From Aurelia coerulea (Eukaryota; Cnidaria; Scyphozoa; Semaeostomeae; Ulmaridae): a stretch of DNA of 64,000 nt. The notes below the pieces were generated by a model. The model was not told the DNA's origin. It saw only the letters and a program-made list of their open reading frames with translations, and did not search any database. The stretch lies in contig CM076960.1 in assembly GCA_039566865.1 (NCBI GenBank), forward strand, positions 2,046,001 through 2,110,000. The letters run 5' to 3'. Position 1 is the stretch's first letter, and every line of letters starts with the position of its first letter. Shown piece by piece: positions 53,101-63,421 of this stretch. Position numbers and translations under genes: made by a program.

Positions 53101-55972
53101 TTTTTGGCTTTGCTTTTCATAAGTTGGCTTTACATAAGTTGAAACTCAGCCGTTGGCTTAGCCTGCGTGCAGACAATACCTAACTGCACGCAGGCTACCG
53201 TCTACATGGCTTGCTTTGGCCGCCATATGCAATTTCGAAAACTAAACGAAAGAACAAGGACAGATTTGGTAAGACAATAGCACGAGTTGGTTTTGATTGA
53301 CACTGCAATTCAAAACAATCAGCGATCGCAGACAAAGGAAACTATCTGAACCAGCAATTCAAAACGAGCAAAGCCGCAAGTTTCTCTGAAAACCAGGTAG
53401 CTTGCTCGCTCGTTGTGCATTCGAGAAATTGTTTTCAAGAGCAAACATGAGCATATATCTAAAGAAGAAGGATATATCTACACATCTACCTCGGGGATTT
53501 TATTTCTTTGGTTCAGAAGCGGAGCAGTAAGTGTTTTTAATTACACCCAAAGAATAAGAGAACTGAATCGCCTCCAAATCGGAGATAAAAAAAAGAGAAA
53601 AACCTTGAAAATTGAGTTGAAGCCTCAGTAACATGATGGAATGAAGATTTTGCAAATTGGTTGCAAAGGTAATCCTGTGAAATATTTTAAACAGTGAATA
53701 CATTTTTCTAATTAACTCGGCACACTAAATTATAAAATTTACATCGGCAAACGACAAATATTGACGTGTTTTTATCACCCTGTAGCGAGTCAGTTAATTA
53801 AGGAGGCCTGCTAATATGCATTCTTTTGCAGGAAAGCCAACGAACGGTCACAAGAAGAAGAGGACCCCGGGGAAGGAAAGGTGACAAGGGAATGCCTGGC
53901 CCAATGGGCCCTCCAGGACAAAAAGTGAGTACAAACAAGGGCATCTTTTTAGGATTTCTTCCTGGTGGAGACTCGCTGAAAAGGGCACTCTAAGAATCCT
54001 AGGTTTAATCAGGTGAAATCTGGCACAATAGACCTTTTAGCTATTCTGAAAAGAATTAAGATTGAATGATATTTTGTTACGTTTTGTAGAAATTTCGAAT
54101 GTGCACAATAATGATAGAAGCTCTAACGCCACTCCATCGAACCTTGCGTATAAAACATATCAAATAACGCTCGATCCAGGCTCTTTTGTGGAATAGCGAA
54201 ATATCTATTCTAAGATGGAATAGCCAATTTTGGTCAAATATAATAATAATAATAATAATAAGTAATATTTATACAGGTTTACTTGTTCAGAATAGAAATT
54301 CTGTTATCAGTCAAGGACCTGTTGAACGAAAAAGATAAAATGAGAAATTAAAAATTACATCGAAGTTAAAACTGTGTTCAAGACTGTTTCATTAAAATGT
54401 TTTATAAAAGGCTAAGTTTGTGCTTAAAACGCACGAGAGATTCTTCGTCCCGAATGTCCTTGGGAAGTTTATTGAAAATATGAGCTCCTTTGAAAGCACG
54501 TGAGACTTAAAGGGAGTACAAAGACCAGAATGCTTTGCGTGAAGTCTGCGATTTGCTCTGCACAGCTTCCAGAATAACTGACTGTACGAATTTCACCAAA
54601 ACAAAAACAAGCGATGGCAAAGGCTGCTGGTCATTGCATTCCCTGTAATATATCTTGCAAGATTCGCTTCAACTGGTCTATGACACTCCTCATTGATTCC
54701 ATTAATTCATCATTCTTTTTTCTCAGGGATTGTCCGGACAAGCAGGGAGAACTGGACCCCATGGACCCATTGGACCGGTAAGTGTTCCTGAACATATTTC
54801 TAACAAATCTTGTTGCAATGCTCGTAATCGTTCTCAGAAAAACAAAATAAAATATTTACTACTCTATGTGCGTCTTTCTTTTTAGATGGGACCACAAGGC
54901 GAAAACGGGAAGCCAGGAGTTACCGGACCACAAGGAACCAAAGGAGATAGGGTAAGCTCGAACCTCGATTCTAAGACAATCAGTGCTTTCAACATCCGGG
55001 ATAATTTGTCATGTTGGCTTATAATTAATGCACGATCTGTCCTGTGATATTCTACGACAGCAGCAACAACTGGCCTAAGCTTGCTTGGGGTAGTTAATTT
55101 ATGTATGATACATATTTTTGCATGAATTATCCATTACGTCACATTGGCGTTCTAAACTTATTGTTTAGCATTAGCCAATGAAAACCACGACAGAGTATGG
55201 TAGGCACCAGGGTAACAATTGGCCGTCTGTTGTTACACTGGGTTCGATGTTGGGTGAGCTGAATAAATTCTATAATTTTCTCCATGAAATAGACTCATTA
55301 CATAAGTCTCAGCATCGCTCATTGAATTGGATGGTTATCGCTTTTACTTATATGAGAGAAAATAAAAAATAAGAATAAAACTGTTGAACGAATACAAGTA
55401 AGCACGTAGTAAGTCTGACCATGAATCAAAAAGCTAATCAGTAAATCATTTCACTGACTATAGAAACAGCGAGAAGAATCAATCAATCAATCAATCAATT
55501 GAGCAAGCAATCAACATATCAATTCATTTTTCATTCTCTTCAGGGCGACCTGGGACCAACTGGAGCGCAAGGACCCCCGGGAATGCCTGGCAACTGTTTA
55601 TCAGACAATCCAATCTACGTCCAACGAAATGGTGTGCATTGTTTGCCAGGGCCTATCGGACCTCAGGGACAGAAAGGTACGACCGGACCACAAGGTACGA
55701 AAGGTGTTCCTGGCGAAAAAGGAGAAACCGGTCAAACCGGAAAACAAGGAGACAAAGGTTCAAGGGGTCCGGTTGGGCTGCCTGGCCTTCCTGGAACATT
55801 GGGAAAAATTTCATGTATGACACGATACACACAGTGGATTCGACAAGATGATGTTTATCAAATGGGTAATTTAGCCGTTCTGTGTCATGCAGCTGAGTTC
55901 TTACAAGGATTTGTCGTGGAAATGAGGAGGACAGATTTGCGATATAGGTACTATTGCTGTGCGTTTACATAG
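47077..55972 (+). CDS. Short secreted collagen with Cys-rich C-terminal domain (gene C)
   Basis: Six exons join in phase 0: 47077-47187, 52728-52790, 53832-53924, 54727-54777, 54886-54951, 55544-55972. They give 270 residues. A signal peptide (MKVYNLVTSLIVLFSTIMQF start) is followed by a short two-Cys exon and a basic stretch (RTVTRRRGPRGRKG). Gly-X-Y then runs from about residue 66. A two-Cys interruption (GNCLSDNPIYVQRNGVHC) sits in the helix. The domain SCMTRYTQWIRQDD ... RYRYYCCAF ends the protein. An in-frame TAG lies 24 nt before the ATG. It is paralogous to gene B at 33-40 kb, head-to-head with it. Its last exon equals exons 5 and 6 of gene B fused. Confidence 0.9.
47731..48133. mobile_element. 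Tc1/mariner-related MITE, CAGGGTGTCCC ends, 403 bp
   Basis: CAGGGTGTCCCAAAAAAA and the complementary TTTTTGGGACACCCTG are flanked by TA. The inner arm TTGTTCGACATTTGA is also mirrored. It lies in collagen gene C intron 1. Confidence 0.75.
49527..49698. mobile_element. Foldback repeat, about 170 bp
   Basis: GGGGAGACGAGATACGGTTT and the next 50 bp are mirrored with few changes at 49620-49698 around a short loop. It is in collagen gene C intron 1. Confidence 0.6.
50352..50950. mobile_element. 599-bp foldback MITE family, full copy 2
   Basis: It has the same ends and length as 7141-7739. The flanks GGATCGATG (50343-50351) and GGATCCATG (50951-50959) are a 9-bp duplication with one change. It is in collagen gene C intron 1. 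Confidence 0.8.
52188..52601. mobile_element. TIR repeat, copy 2, flanked by about 30-bp direct repeats
   Basis: It matches 41581-41976 but lacks the left end. Nearly identical blocks of about 30 bp (ACAGGATAGCAGTATCTCGC start) at 52158-52187 and 52603-52632 flank it, so insertion involved a duplication larger than a normal target site. Confidence 0.55.
52728..52790 (+). CDS. Collagen gene C exon 2, N-terminal Cys pair
   Basis: It encodes CKIELRRGEYVVFCPKKIPN and K in phase 0, with a CATTTCAG acceptor and GTAAGG donor. No equivalent Cys pair is seen in gene B. The preceding intron is 5.5 kb and full of repeats. Confidence 0.75.
53160..53196. mobile_element. 37-bp palindromic remnant, AGCCTGCGTGCAG family
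   Basis: AGCCTGCGTGCAG and CTGCACGCAGGCT are separated by only 11 bp. It is the shortest member of the family that includes 44904-44962. Confidence 0.6.
53253..53582. mobile_element. 599-bp foldback MITE family, left half
   Basis: It starts AACAAGGACAGATTTGGTAA and follows the family up to the centre, then stops. It lies in collagen gene C intron 2, about 250 bp upstream of exon 3. Confidence 0.65.
53832..53924 (+). CDS. Collagen gene C exon 3, start of triple helix
   Basis: It encodes ESQRTVTRRRGPRGRKG then DKGMPGPMGPPGQK, with the first regular Gly-X-Y repeats. Confidence 0.88.
54031..54206. mobile_element. TA MITE, GACCTTTTAGCTATTC family, copy 2
   Basis: The left end is intact and the right end degenerate (GAATAGCGAAATATC). 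It lies in collagen gene C intron 3, before a TAA microsatellite (54238-54262). Confidence 0.6.
54727..54777 (+). CDS. Collagen gene C exon 4 (51 nt)
   Basis: It encodes GLSGQAGRTGPHGPIGP in register. The length is identical to gene B exon 3. Confidence 0.88.
54886..54951 (+). CDS. Collagen gene C exon 5 (66 nt)
   Basis: It encodes MGPQGENGKPGVTGPQG then TKGDR. The length is identical to gene B exon 4. Confidence 0.88.
55544..55972 (+). CDS. Collagen gene C exon 6, helix, interruption and C-terminal domain
   Basis: It encodes 142 residues and TAG: GDLGPTGAQGPPGMPG, the two-Cys interruption, Gly-X-Y to LGKI, then the Cys-rich domain ending YCCAFT. AATAAA signals follow at 56192 and 56340. 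Confidence 0.92.
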   Translation, partial: GDLGPTGAQGPPGMPGNCLSDNPIYVQRNGVHCLPGPIGPQGQKGTTGPQGTKGVPGEKGETGQTGKQGDKGSRGPVGLPGLPGTLGKISCMTRYTQWIRQDDVYQMGNLAVLCHAAEFLQGFVVEMRRTDLRYRYYCCAFT

Positions 55973-56191
55973 GCGGGTAATGTATGCGAATAACGCGAAA
56001 TTATGTTTCGGTCTGGGCTACGAAATTAGGCCTGGCGGAGAATAGCTCTCCGAGAATTTTCCCGATCAGTGCCGAGGATGATGGAAGGTTGCAATCTGAG
56101 GAATATATTTTAGCATAAGATACCAGAGTGCGGCAAAAAGAATTGACCAGTTTGGTAATTCGTAGTTATGTATCTTCCCGCGATAGATTTG

Positions 56192-56197
56192 AATAAA
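56192..56197 (+). terminator. Candidate poly(A) signal of collagen gene C
   Basis: AATAAA lies 220 nt after the stop codon. A second copy is at 56340-56345. Which is used cannot be told from sequence. Confidence 0.4.
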
Positions 56198-56756
56198 AAG
56201 CGTTCCATTCTGTAACCAGAAAGGCAAAAGGTCTTTGCAGTTCTCCACATAATTCTCAAAAGGAAGGAAGAGAAAGTTTCGTGCATCAAATGAATCTCGT
56301 AGGAAAAAGCAAAATCTTCTGTCCTCTATCAGTTATGAAAATAAATGTCCCAAAGTAAGGCTAAGAAATGAAATGAGCCGACTTTAACCAAAGAAAGACT
56401 GAAAACTTCAGTGCGAACATGATTTCATATTACTTCACCAAGAAGACCTTTGCAACTCTTTGGTTTCATTTTAAATTGACGCTATTTTTACAAAATTGAT
56501 CTTGCTTCGATCAATCAACGTTCTCTTCATCAAAAGGCGTTTTGCATTTAAATTCCGTCTCAAATTAGATGTCACCTGAGATTTGCGACAACGCAAAATT
56601 CCTTTGCAAGACAATTCTGTTGTTGTTATTCGCGGGCATTTGCAGGTAACATCTAATTTGAGAGAGACTATAGTTTATATGATTCTTAAACTGGTCAATC
56701 TATTTAACGCATCCAGTATCGAATGAACTGTATTTATGTTAATATAAGTATTGTAG

Positions 56757-58057
56757 AATGCGCGTAGACTTTGGTTACTGGGGAGGAGAGGAAGAAAGGA
56801 ACTTCCTTTCTTCCTCTCTTCCACAGTAACCAAAGTCTTTCCTTTCTTCCTCTCCTCCCTAGTAACCAAAGTCTGCGCGCAGCAGGGGTGGAAAATATTT
56901 TTTTCTTTCTGGGACCGCAGTTAGAAAAATGAAAACTTTCTGTACATCAAACAAGAATTAAATAAAACTGCTAGTTAGAAACTAACCACTTGAATTGTAA
57001 GCAGGAACAGTACAGTTTAGATATGAAATTTTTCAACATCATAAAACGAATAGACCATAATATCATAAGAGGAATCAATTTGCAGATGCAAGTTTATCAT
57101 ACAATCGTAATATAACTGAGCAGGTATATTCCTCCTAACTCAAAATAGCCAAAAGCTGTTTGTACAAAATGTGTTACATGTCTAATAATACAAGAGCTAT
57201 GCTATTTAAGAAAAGATATGAAAATCTGGAGTTTTGCTTTTTAACTTTTTAGTTTTGTTTGAAATTGTCAATTCCTGACAGATTGTATGTCCCATCCTAT
57301 GTTTTCAGATCGTTCAAAAGGGTTTTAGAGCAATTTCCTGAATTGAACAGTTAAACTGAAGTTTGAACATTAATTAATGCAGTTTTAAATCCTAACTGAG
57401 AAAATCTAGTTGATAGCATTCCAAAATGCGTGAAATTCCTTTTCAGAAAGTTATGCATTAGGCTAGACCTTTATTTAGGAATAAGATCTGAAACAAAATA
57501 GACAAGCTTCCCTACCTTGATCTTCCAGACTGGTTTACCAACTAAAAAACCGTTATTTTGTCATTTTCAACATCTGTTTCAACTAATTTAGTGCATATGG
57601 AAGAAATTTGGAAGTACAGTACAGTACAGTACAAGCCATGCATATTATCATGACAAAAATTCCCAAGAATTCTTGAGAATTTTGAAGAATCCTTCACATT
57701 TTGGTAAGAAATCTGGAGAGGTATGAAAGATTGCCTAATAATATTCTCGAAGAAGAATTCTTAAGAAACTGAAAGTTTTCTCAAGAACTCTTAGGCAAGA
57801 AAACAGGGTACTACTGGCTGTACTGTTAACTGTTGGAATATATCTTTAAAATTATGATTCATTTATCATTAACTGATTCGCTTTCTGGTTTACTTTTGTC
57901 TAATACTTTCTTGTTGTTAATTCTTTCTTTCTAGAATTTCAGTATATTACAGTACACATTCTTACATTTTATGTTTTTCTTTCTGGGAGCCAAAATATTT
58001 TCTGGGACCAATGGTCCCGTGGTCCGATACTTTTTCCACCCCTGGCGCGCAGGCTAA
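56757..58057. mobile_element. AGCCTGCGCGCAG-family element interrupted by a hAT element
   Basis: It starts AATGCGCGTAGACTTTGGTT and resumes after the insert as GCGCGCAGGCTA. AGTATTGTAG repeats at 56747-56756 and 58058-58067. The left part contains a palindrome of GGAAGAAAG-type words. Confidence 0.65.
56883..58044. mobile_element. hAT-like nonautonomous element, 1162 bp, perfect 8-bp duplication
   Basis: CAGGGGTGGAAA mirrors TTTCCACCCCTG. GCGCGCAG repeats exactly at 56875-56882 and 58045-58052. No transposase frame is present. It is nested in the preceding MITE. Confidence 0.8.
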
Positions 58058-58277
58058 AGTATTGTAGCACAGTATTATAAAATGAGCAGTCTTAAAGTAA
58101 ATTGCACTCATTTAGAGTAGCTTATAGGAGTCGCTAAACTGCAAACAAATCTGATAAGTCTTCCAGTCACATAATTTTTAGGATTTTTGCACAACTCAAT
58201 ATTGCACTGGATGAAGAAAGATTGTCCTCTAGTTTCACCTAATGTTAAAAATTCATTAAATATTGACGACAGAGTTG

Positions 58278-58529
58278 CTATTCATTTCTGAATTTGAGCC
58301 AAAGACTTTTTGGACACACTGTTATTTCCGTACTGTATATATCTACCATGAAATAGTCAATATTCTCGTTAGAATAGTATGTATGATAATTTCCACCGAA
58401 TTTTGCATCCATCGTTTTGTGTATTATATTTAGAGTTTCAGAAGTGATGTATCTGTATATCATATCTTCGTTAAATCCTGAGTCCACTATTTTTAGACTC
58501 CTTTCCTCAATACTCATGATATTTTCGGC
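58278..58529 (-). CDS. Candidate last exon of gene D or small separate gene
   Basis: Eighty-three codons to TAG. It could also be read as a 79-residue protein from the internal ATG (MSIEERSLKIV). The segments FNEDMIYRYI, HKTMDAKFGGNYH and a C-terminal beta-rich tail line up loosely with dynein light chains. It is shorter than they are between the H and the final strand. Confidence 0.35.
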   Translation of the reverse strand, partial: AENIMSIEERSLKIVDSGFNEDMIYRYITSETLNIIHKTMDAKFGGNYHTYYSNENIDYFMVDIYSTEITVCPKSLWLKFRNE

Positions 58530-61500
58530 CTTAGACAAGCGAAATAAGTTGGAACTTTCACAAAACTGCCTGTGAAGAGTTTACTAATGGATGAATTTCG
58601 TAAGTCAACATAGGGTGTGTTTGTTTGATACCAATTCTGAAAACGGTAGACTTCGTAGATTCAGAATTTGTGTTTGATTGACTCCGAGATTATCAAAACA
58701 GTAGGTTTGGTAGAATTGCAAGGCCTTATGAAATTACGGTGTCCACGATGTCTCCGCAGTTGCTGTATTTGTATTTCATGTTTTCATATTTCTACCCAGC
58801 ATCCGAAGGTAGTTCTAGGACGCTGCAAAGCTAAGCTTATCGAAGCAGCGTCCTCACTGGTCCTTTCTTTCGTTGCGACCACACCTCGTGATTCCTTTAG
58901 CCTGGAATTGCAGAAAGTTGGCGACTCTCCTCACACTTTGTTGCAGGTTCGGAAGGGCGAGGATTCGAACCACCAACCTTCAGATTGGTAGTCAAGCGTG
59001 CTACTGCTGAGCCACCCCTCCGCAGATGTGATCGCCTGAGACTTCCACTTATGTACAGTTCACAGCTACTATTCTGTATTGATAGCTAGGTCATGAATGG
59101 TAAAACCTGATTTTTAAAAATATCTATTCTAAGCTTGTTGTGTTTTTACATCTAAAAATATTTAACCATGAACAAAAATTTCACACATCGCAGAAGCTTA
59201 TCTTTTTCAAGTCGTAAAGACGATTTTATGTTCAGATTTTAAAAACGAATCAATGCAAATCTCAAAAGAATATAACAACGCTTTATTGACCTGAATTTTT
59301 AATGTTTCCCCACCTCCTCACAGTTGACCCGAGCTTGTAAAAGCTGCATGGATATAAAATTGTAGATGTCAGGGATTTAGGCAAGTGATCTACGGACTTT
59401 ATAACAGAGTTTCGAATTTGTTAAAATTTTATGAATTCAACGAAATTTAGTAGTTATTTCTACAGTGATTTAGAAGTGATCATGCAGTGATTTAAGCCAA
59501 CATAATCAGCACGATCAGCAAAGGAACAAGCGATTTGGTTTGCAAAGGGCTCAAATCTTTAAAATCTTTAAAAAGGTGGTTGTAAAATTCGTTCACATTT
59601 TCCTTTGAATTCGATAACAGAAAAGGAACTCGGGGACTTACACATCTCCCACTAGCTACACCCCTTCTAACAGACCAATACAAATACCTCTTAATTCTGT
59701 TACAAATCTCTCGTAGCAAGCAACAGAGAAAGAAAACATATTTTACCAGTCACTCTCTGATTTCCAATCGAAATATTAGCATACTTTAAATGTGACTTGC
59801 TTACATCAACAGAGCTACGAAAGTGCAATTCCTAACTTCACGTGCTACTATATTACAACTAAAAATAAAAGTAATGCATTGACAAGTACTGAAATTTATC
59901 GAATAGCATCGTTAGGCCCTTACCTTACCCTCATTAACAAAAGTTGAAAGAATCCACAACTGAAATCTCCATACAACTCACAATTTAGCCACGCAGAAAC
60001 AAATTTCCTGTACGGTATATACTTTGAAAGATTCTGCACTGTAGATATCATGAAAACTTTATTCTCTGTGCCAAACTGACGTTTGGAAAGGAAAGCTATA
60101 TCCTTGGCAACTATATCTGAGGTGAGTGGCCGAGCGCCTTATACAGTTTCCGTCAGGTAATTGAAGTTAAGCTCAGTCGAGTGAGGTCAAACTCCGGATG
60201 GGTGACCACTCGGAGGCCTGACCCCGTAACTCACCTCGCCGTCCTTCAGATGGGACGTTAAGCTAGGGGTCCCATGCCTGGATGCGGCATGCATAGTGGG
60301 GGCTAATTTAGCTTTAAGTAGCTAGAAATACTTCCAGCCCATGCAAAATAAATTACTGAAAAAAAAGAAAGAAACCTTGCCCCAAACAACGTTGCTGGCA
60401 TACTATTCTTGTGTTATCAACAATGTTACGAGAATACAAATATCAACAAAGTTTACATGAAGCAAAAGAAACCGAGGAAACTACCAACGAATGGCAAGAA
60501 AGAGAAGGGTTCCAAAAACCAGAAGGCCAAAATCGGGACAAACTCGAAATATCAAAACATTTTCATGAATTAGTTGGAATTATTTATAAATACTGCAAGG
60601 CTGGTCATTTTTCAGACAGTTCACATATTTTTCTAAACGTACAGATTTTCGTAATTTGTCCTATTTACAAGTGCACCTTTCTATCCAAGGGTTTTCAAAA
60701 GATGATCTTTCTTTGCAATAATCGTCCACCAAAATCGCCGTAAATAGCTATAGAACTTATCTGGATTATCTGGATGGGTCACTCATCATCAAGGAGGTTA
60801 GATACGCTCTGTGGTGTAAACCGTAGCATCTTCCTTTCCTCGTTACATTTAAGTTGTATCTGGAACACTAAAGTTGTTAAAATGAGCAACATTTGCAAAA
60901 TGAAAAAATCCCCAAAATATCTAGTAATCATATTGTCTATAATACATTAATTTGTTCAAACTTGAAAGCAAATGAAAGATTGAATATTTATAACAACAAA
61001 GATCGCGCTGCCTGTTTGTATCTTTTTACCTCAGCCATAATTTGTCTTGCTTGCTCCGTCAGCAATTTTTGGTCTTCTGTTTGGCCACAGGCAACAGCTC
61101 GGAAATTTTCTGGCATCTGAGGCTAAAAAGAAAGAGTTGTAATTTGAATTCTTAATGGACAAAAAAGCATATGCATCAACGTTTTAAAATGGATATCACT
61201 TCTTTCTTTGGTCTGAACCGTTTAAACGAACGGGGGGCTAATTAATTACAGACACTCACGAGGGGGTTTAAATGAGAGGGGCGCTTATTAGAGAGGGACT
61301 TATTCACAAAGTCAAATGACCGCGATATCTATGATAGCTTATCAATTCTTTTACCCCATATTTGGCCAATTAAACATACAATTTTACGAGTCAAATACAC
61401 AAATTCAACACAGTTTTATCCCAAACCATATCAAATGTAACATGTAAAAATGGTTTAGCTTTAGCTAAATAAATAGAAAATCTTTGGTAGCCTCTGGGAT

Positions 61501-63421
61501 TTAATTAAGTGGTGGTAGGGGGGGGGCTAGTTAAGAATTTTGGCTTAGAGGGGAGGGGCGTATTAGAGAGGGGGGCTTAATAGAGAGAGGGGGTAAATAG
61601 AGCTTTTACAGTAATTCTGTACCCTGTTTGTAGAATGTATTTTATCGCACAGGACAAAAATAAAAAGTAACGTCTGCGAGCAAGCTATTCTGCTGCACTT
61701 TTTGAGTTTTAAAATTTTCGAAAAAGTGAACGTTGGATGTAGTTTCAAGAGGAACTTTGAAGAGCTCTACAATGTCCACAAATCAGCCCGTTACCAAATA
61801 TTTGGAGCGAGGCCATCGCTCCAGTTGGAAGAATAGTTCATCTCCATTGTTCTCAAACAAACAAATTCTTTGTTCTACCCAACATTGGGAGCAAATGCAT
61901 ACCCTCGCCGCCTAGTGCCCGCCACTGCCCCAAATGACTTTTCATTCATTAACCTAGCATGGTAGCAAAGCTGATTTACTTACGTTTTGAGCCGGTCGGA
62001 CAGGTGTCTCTTGAAAGCGTAAATTTCTCACAGGGGGTCTCTTATATGGTACCTGAAAAATAAAGAACGAAGAGAAATCCAGAAAATGTGTATTAGAACG
62101 AAAGATAAAAAGATTTTTTAAACGTTGATCAGTTACTGTCTATAGAGAAACCAAGGCGGGACAAACAGGGAAACTTGCTATTCAAAATGCTCCTCCGTTT
62201 TAAGGTGCATATTACAGTGATGGTTTTAAGACTTAAACATAGGTATTAAACTACCTAAATACAATTTCAAAACCATTATCAAAAATGTTTTAAATGGTTT
62301 CATTTGCCTTAAAGGACATATGTCATGAACCTGATTGGTTGATGCAATACAATTCCCTCTATTGTTTATTACAAAGCACAGGATCGAGGCTGACTTTTTA
62401 TTGCCATTCATGAAGATGAAATAAAAGTTGCGAAACAATGGAATCCCAACAATGAAACAATAGACCTTTTAGCTATTCCACAAAAGAGCCTGGATCGAAC
62501 GTTATTTTTATACATTTTTATATGCGACGTTCGATCGAGTGGCGTTAGAGCTTCTATCACTATTGTGCACATTCGAAAATTCTACAAAATGTAGCAAAAT
62601 AGCGTTCGATTCTGATTCTTTTCAGAATAGCTAAAAGGTCTATGAAGCAATGAACGAAACAATGGAGTTTCATTGTATTAACCAATTGTTGACGTGACAT
62701 ATGTCCTTTAAACTCTCCGTTTGTCAAGAGCATCTCTCGAGAGTTCATCAAATACTCGTGAGACCGCATAAGTAAGTGTTCTGCAAAATCAGGCTGTTTT
62801 AGCGAGGGACGTTAGTAAAAAAGACACTTCAGCAGAATTCTTTTGTTCGAGGAAATAAATTACAAAGCAAAATAGACGTTTAAGCTTTGCAAATCTCCAC
62901 AGACTTTGTGCGAGTTCTATTTGGAAATCGACAACTTGCAAGTGTCATTTTGAAGGCCGCCCTGCAAAAAAGGCTGCTGAAAAAGGCAGTAATAAAATAT
63001 GCGAGCATATCTATAAGCGATGCAAACACGAGAACTTAAGCTACGCTCAAGGAGCTTGCCTCTCTATGAGCAGCTTTCTTGGAGGAGAAAAGTTGGAAAA
63101 TTAGAATGCTCCAAAACATATAAACATCGGCGAGCATTGCTGAACAAGCCTATCAACAGCAACAACTGGAGTTGCCAGGGCAAGAATAAGCATATCGCGT
63201 GTTCTTACCTTGAATCCGCCAGGGACAGGCATGAGAGATAACTGAGTATTTCCATTTATGTTTTGAGACGGCAACATATTGATGATGAAATTATTGGATG
63301 GTGTTTTGAATTGGTCACTAGAATTATCAATTAGATCTTGTAATGGTATGACGGTGATCTGCCTTGATTTATATGGTGTATGACTTGGTGTAGCCATCGA
63401 CATCAAGCCTTGTGAAATCAT
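58278..63421 (-). CDS. Unknown gene D, provisional exon set
   Basis: Three exons join in phase 0 with GT/AG borders: 63421-63209 (MISQGLMSMATPSHTPYK start, ends PVPGGFK), 62052-61984 (VPYKRPPVRNLRFQETPV), 61122-61030 (PQMPENFRAVACGQTEDQK, ends ARQIMAE). A possible fourth (58529-58278) follows in phase after an AAG acceptor. It reads AENIMSIEERSLKIV, then HKTMDAKFGGNYHTYY and stop. That exon faintly resembles dynein light chains (M-D-x-K-F-G-x-x-(W/Y)-H). I do not recognise the rest. The 5' end may lie further upstream, since an acceptor-like TTTTTAG stands 9 nt before the ATG. Confidence 0.45.
58951..59021 (-). tRNA. tRNA-like sequence, probably SINE or pseudogene
   Basis: On the minus strand the 7-bp acceptor stem GGAGGGG/CCCTTCC pairs fully (one G-U). 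An A-box-like TGGCTCAGCAGTAGC and a perfect B box GGTTCGAATCC are present. The anticodon arm has an 8-base loop around TCTGAAGG and the T stem pairs poorly. It is therefore a decayed tRNA or the head of a tRNA-derived SINE, not a sound tRNA gene. Confidence 0.5.
60119..60360 (+). mobile_element. SINE with 5S rRNA-like promoter region
   Basis: The segment GAAGTTAAGCTCAGTCGAG ... GGATGGGTGACCACTCGG follows the order of the internal promoter of 5S rRNA (GTTAAGC ... GGATGGGTGACC). It starts GTGAGTGGCCGAGCG and ends with an A-rich tail. A shortened relative is at 43925-44062. It looks like a SINE3-type (5S-derived) element. Confidence 0.6.
61030..61122 (-). CDS. Gene D exon
   Basis: Thirty-one codons, phase 0 both ends, with TTTTTAG acceptor and GTAAAA donor. 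It reads PQMPENFRAVACGQTEDQ then a helix-like stretch to MAE. Confidence 0.55.
61240..61612. repeat. G-rich repeat with AGAGAGGGG words
   Basis: GGGGGGCTAATTAATTACAG at the left and several GCGTATTAGAGAGGGG-like phrases at the right form a low-complexity, G-rich repeat. It lies in the gene D intron between 61122 and 61984. Ends are unclear. Confidence 0.4.
61984..62052 (-). CDS. Gene D small exon
   Basis: Twenty-three codons, phase 0 both ends, with TTTTTCAG acceptor and GTAAGT donor: VPYKRPPVRNLRFQETPVRP then AQN. The TPYK in exon 1 and VPYK here suggest a repeated short motif. Confidence 0.55.
62463..62640. mobile_element. TA MITE, GACCTTTTAGCTATTC family, copy 3
   Basis: It has both ends intact and TA on each side (62461-62462, 62641-62642). 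It matches 19859-20026 closely, including GTGGCGTTAGAGCTTCTATC. It is in a gene D intron. Confidence 0.7.
63209..63421 (-). CDS. Gene D exon with candidate start
   Basis: Seventy-one codons from ATG to a GTAAGA donor, rich in Pro, Ser and Asn. The phrase ITVIPLQDLIDNSSDQFKTP has no known motif. It has coding-like composition compared with its flanks. Confidence 0.55.

Larger units (their letters stand above)
55973..58277. other. Intergenic region after collagen gene C
   Basis: The first 370 bp are probably the collagen 3'UTR. A short repeat with mirrored AAATTAGATGT-ACCTG ends lies at about 56556-56668 and shares sequence with 34545-34630. Nested transposons fill 56757-58057. No gene is seen. 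Confidence 0.5.

Noticed and set aside
60411..60743. Charged 110-codon plus frame (LREYKYQQSLHEAKE).
   Set aside because: All three frames over this stretch look equally charged because the DNA is purine-rich; no splice or homology support.
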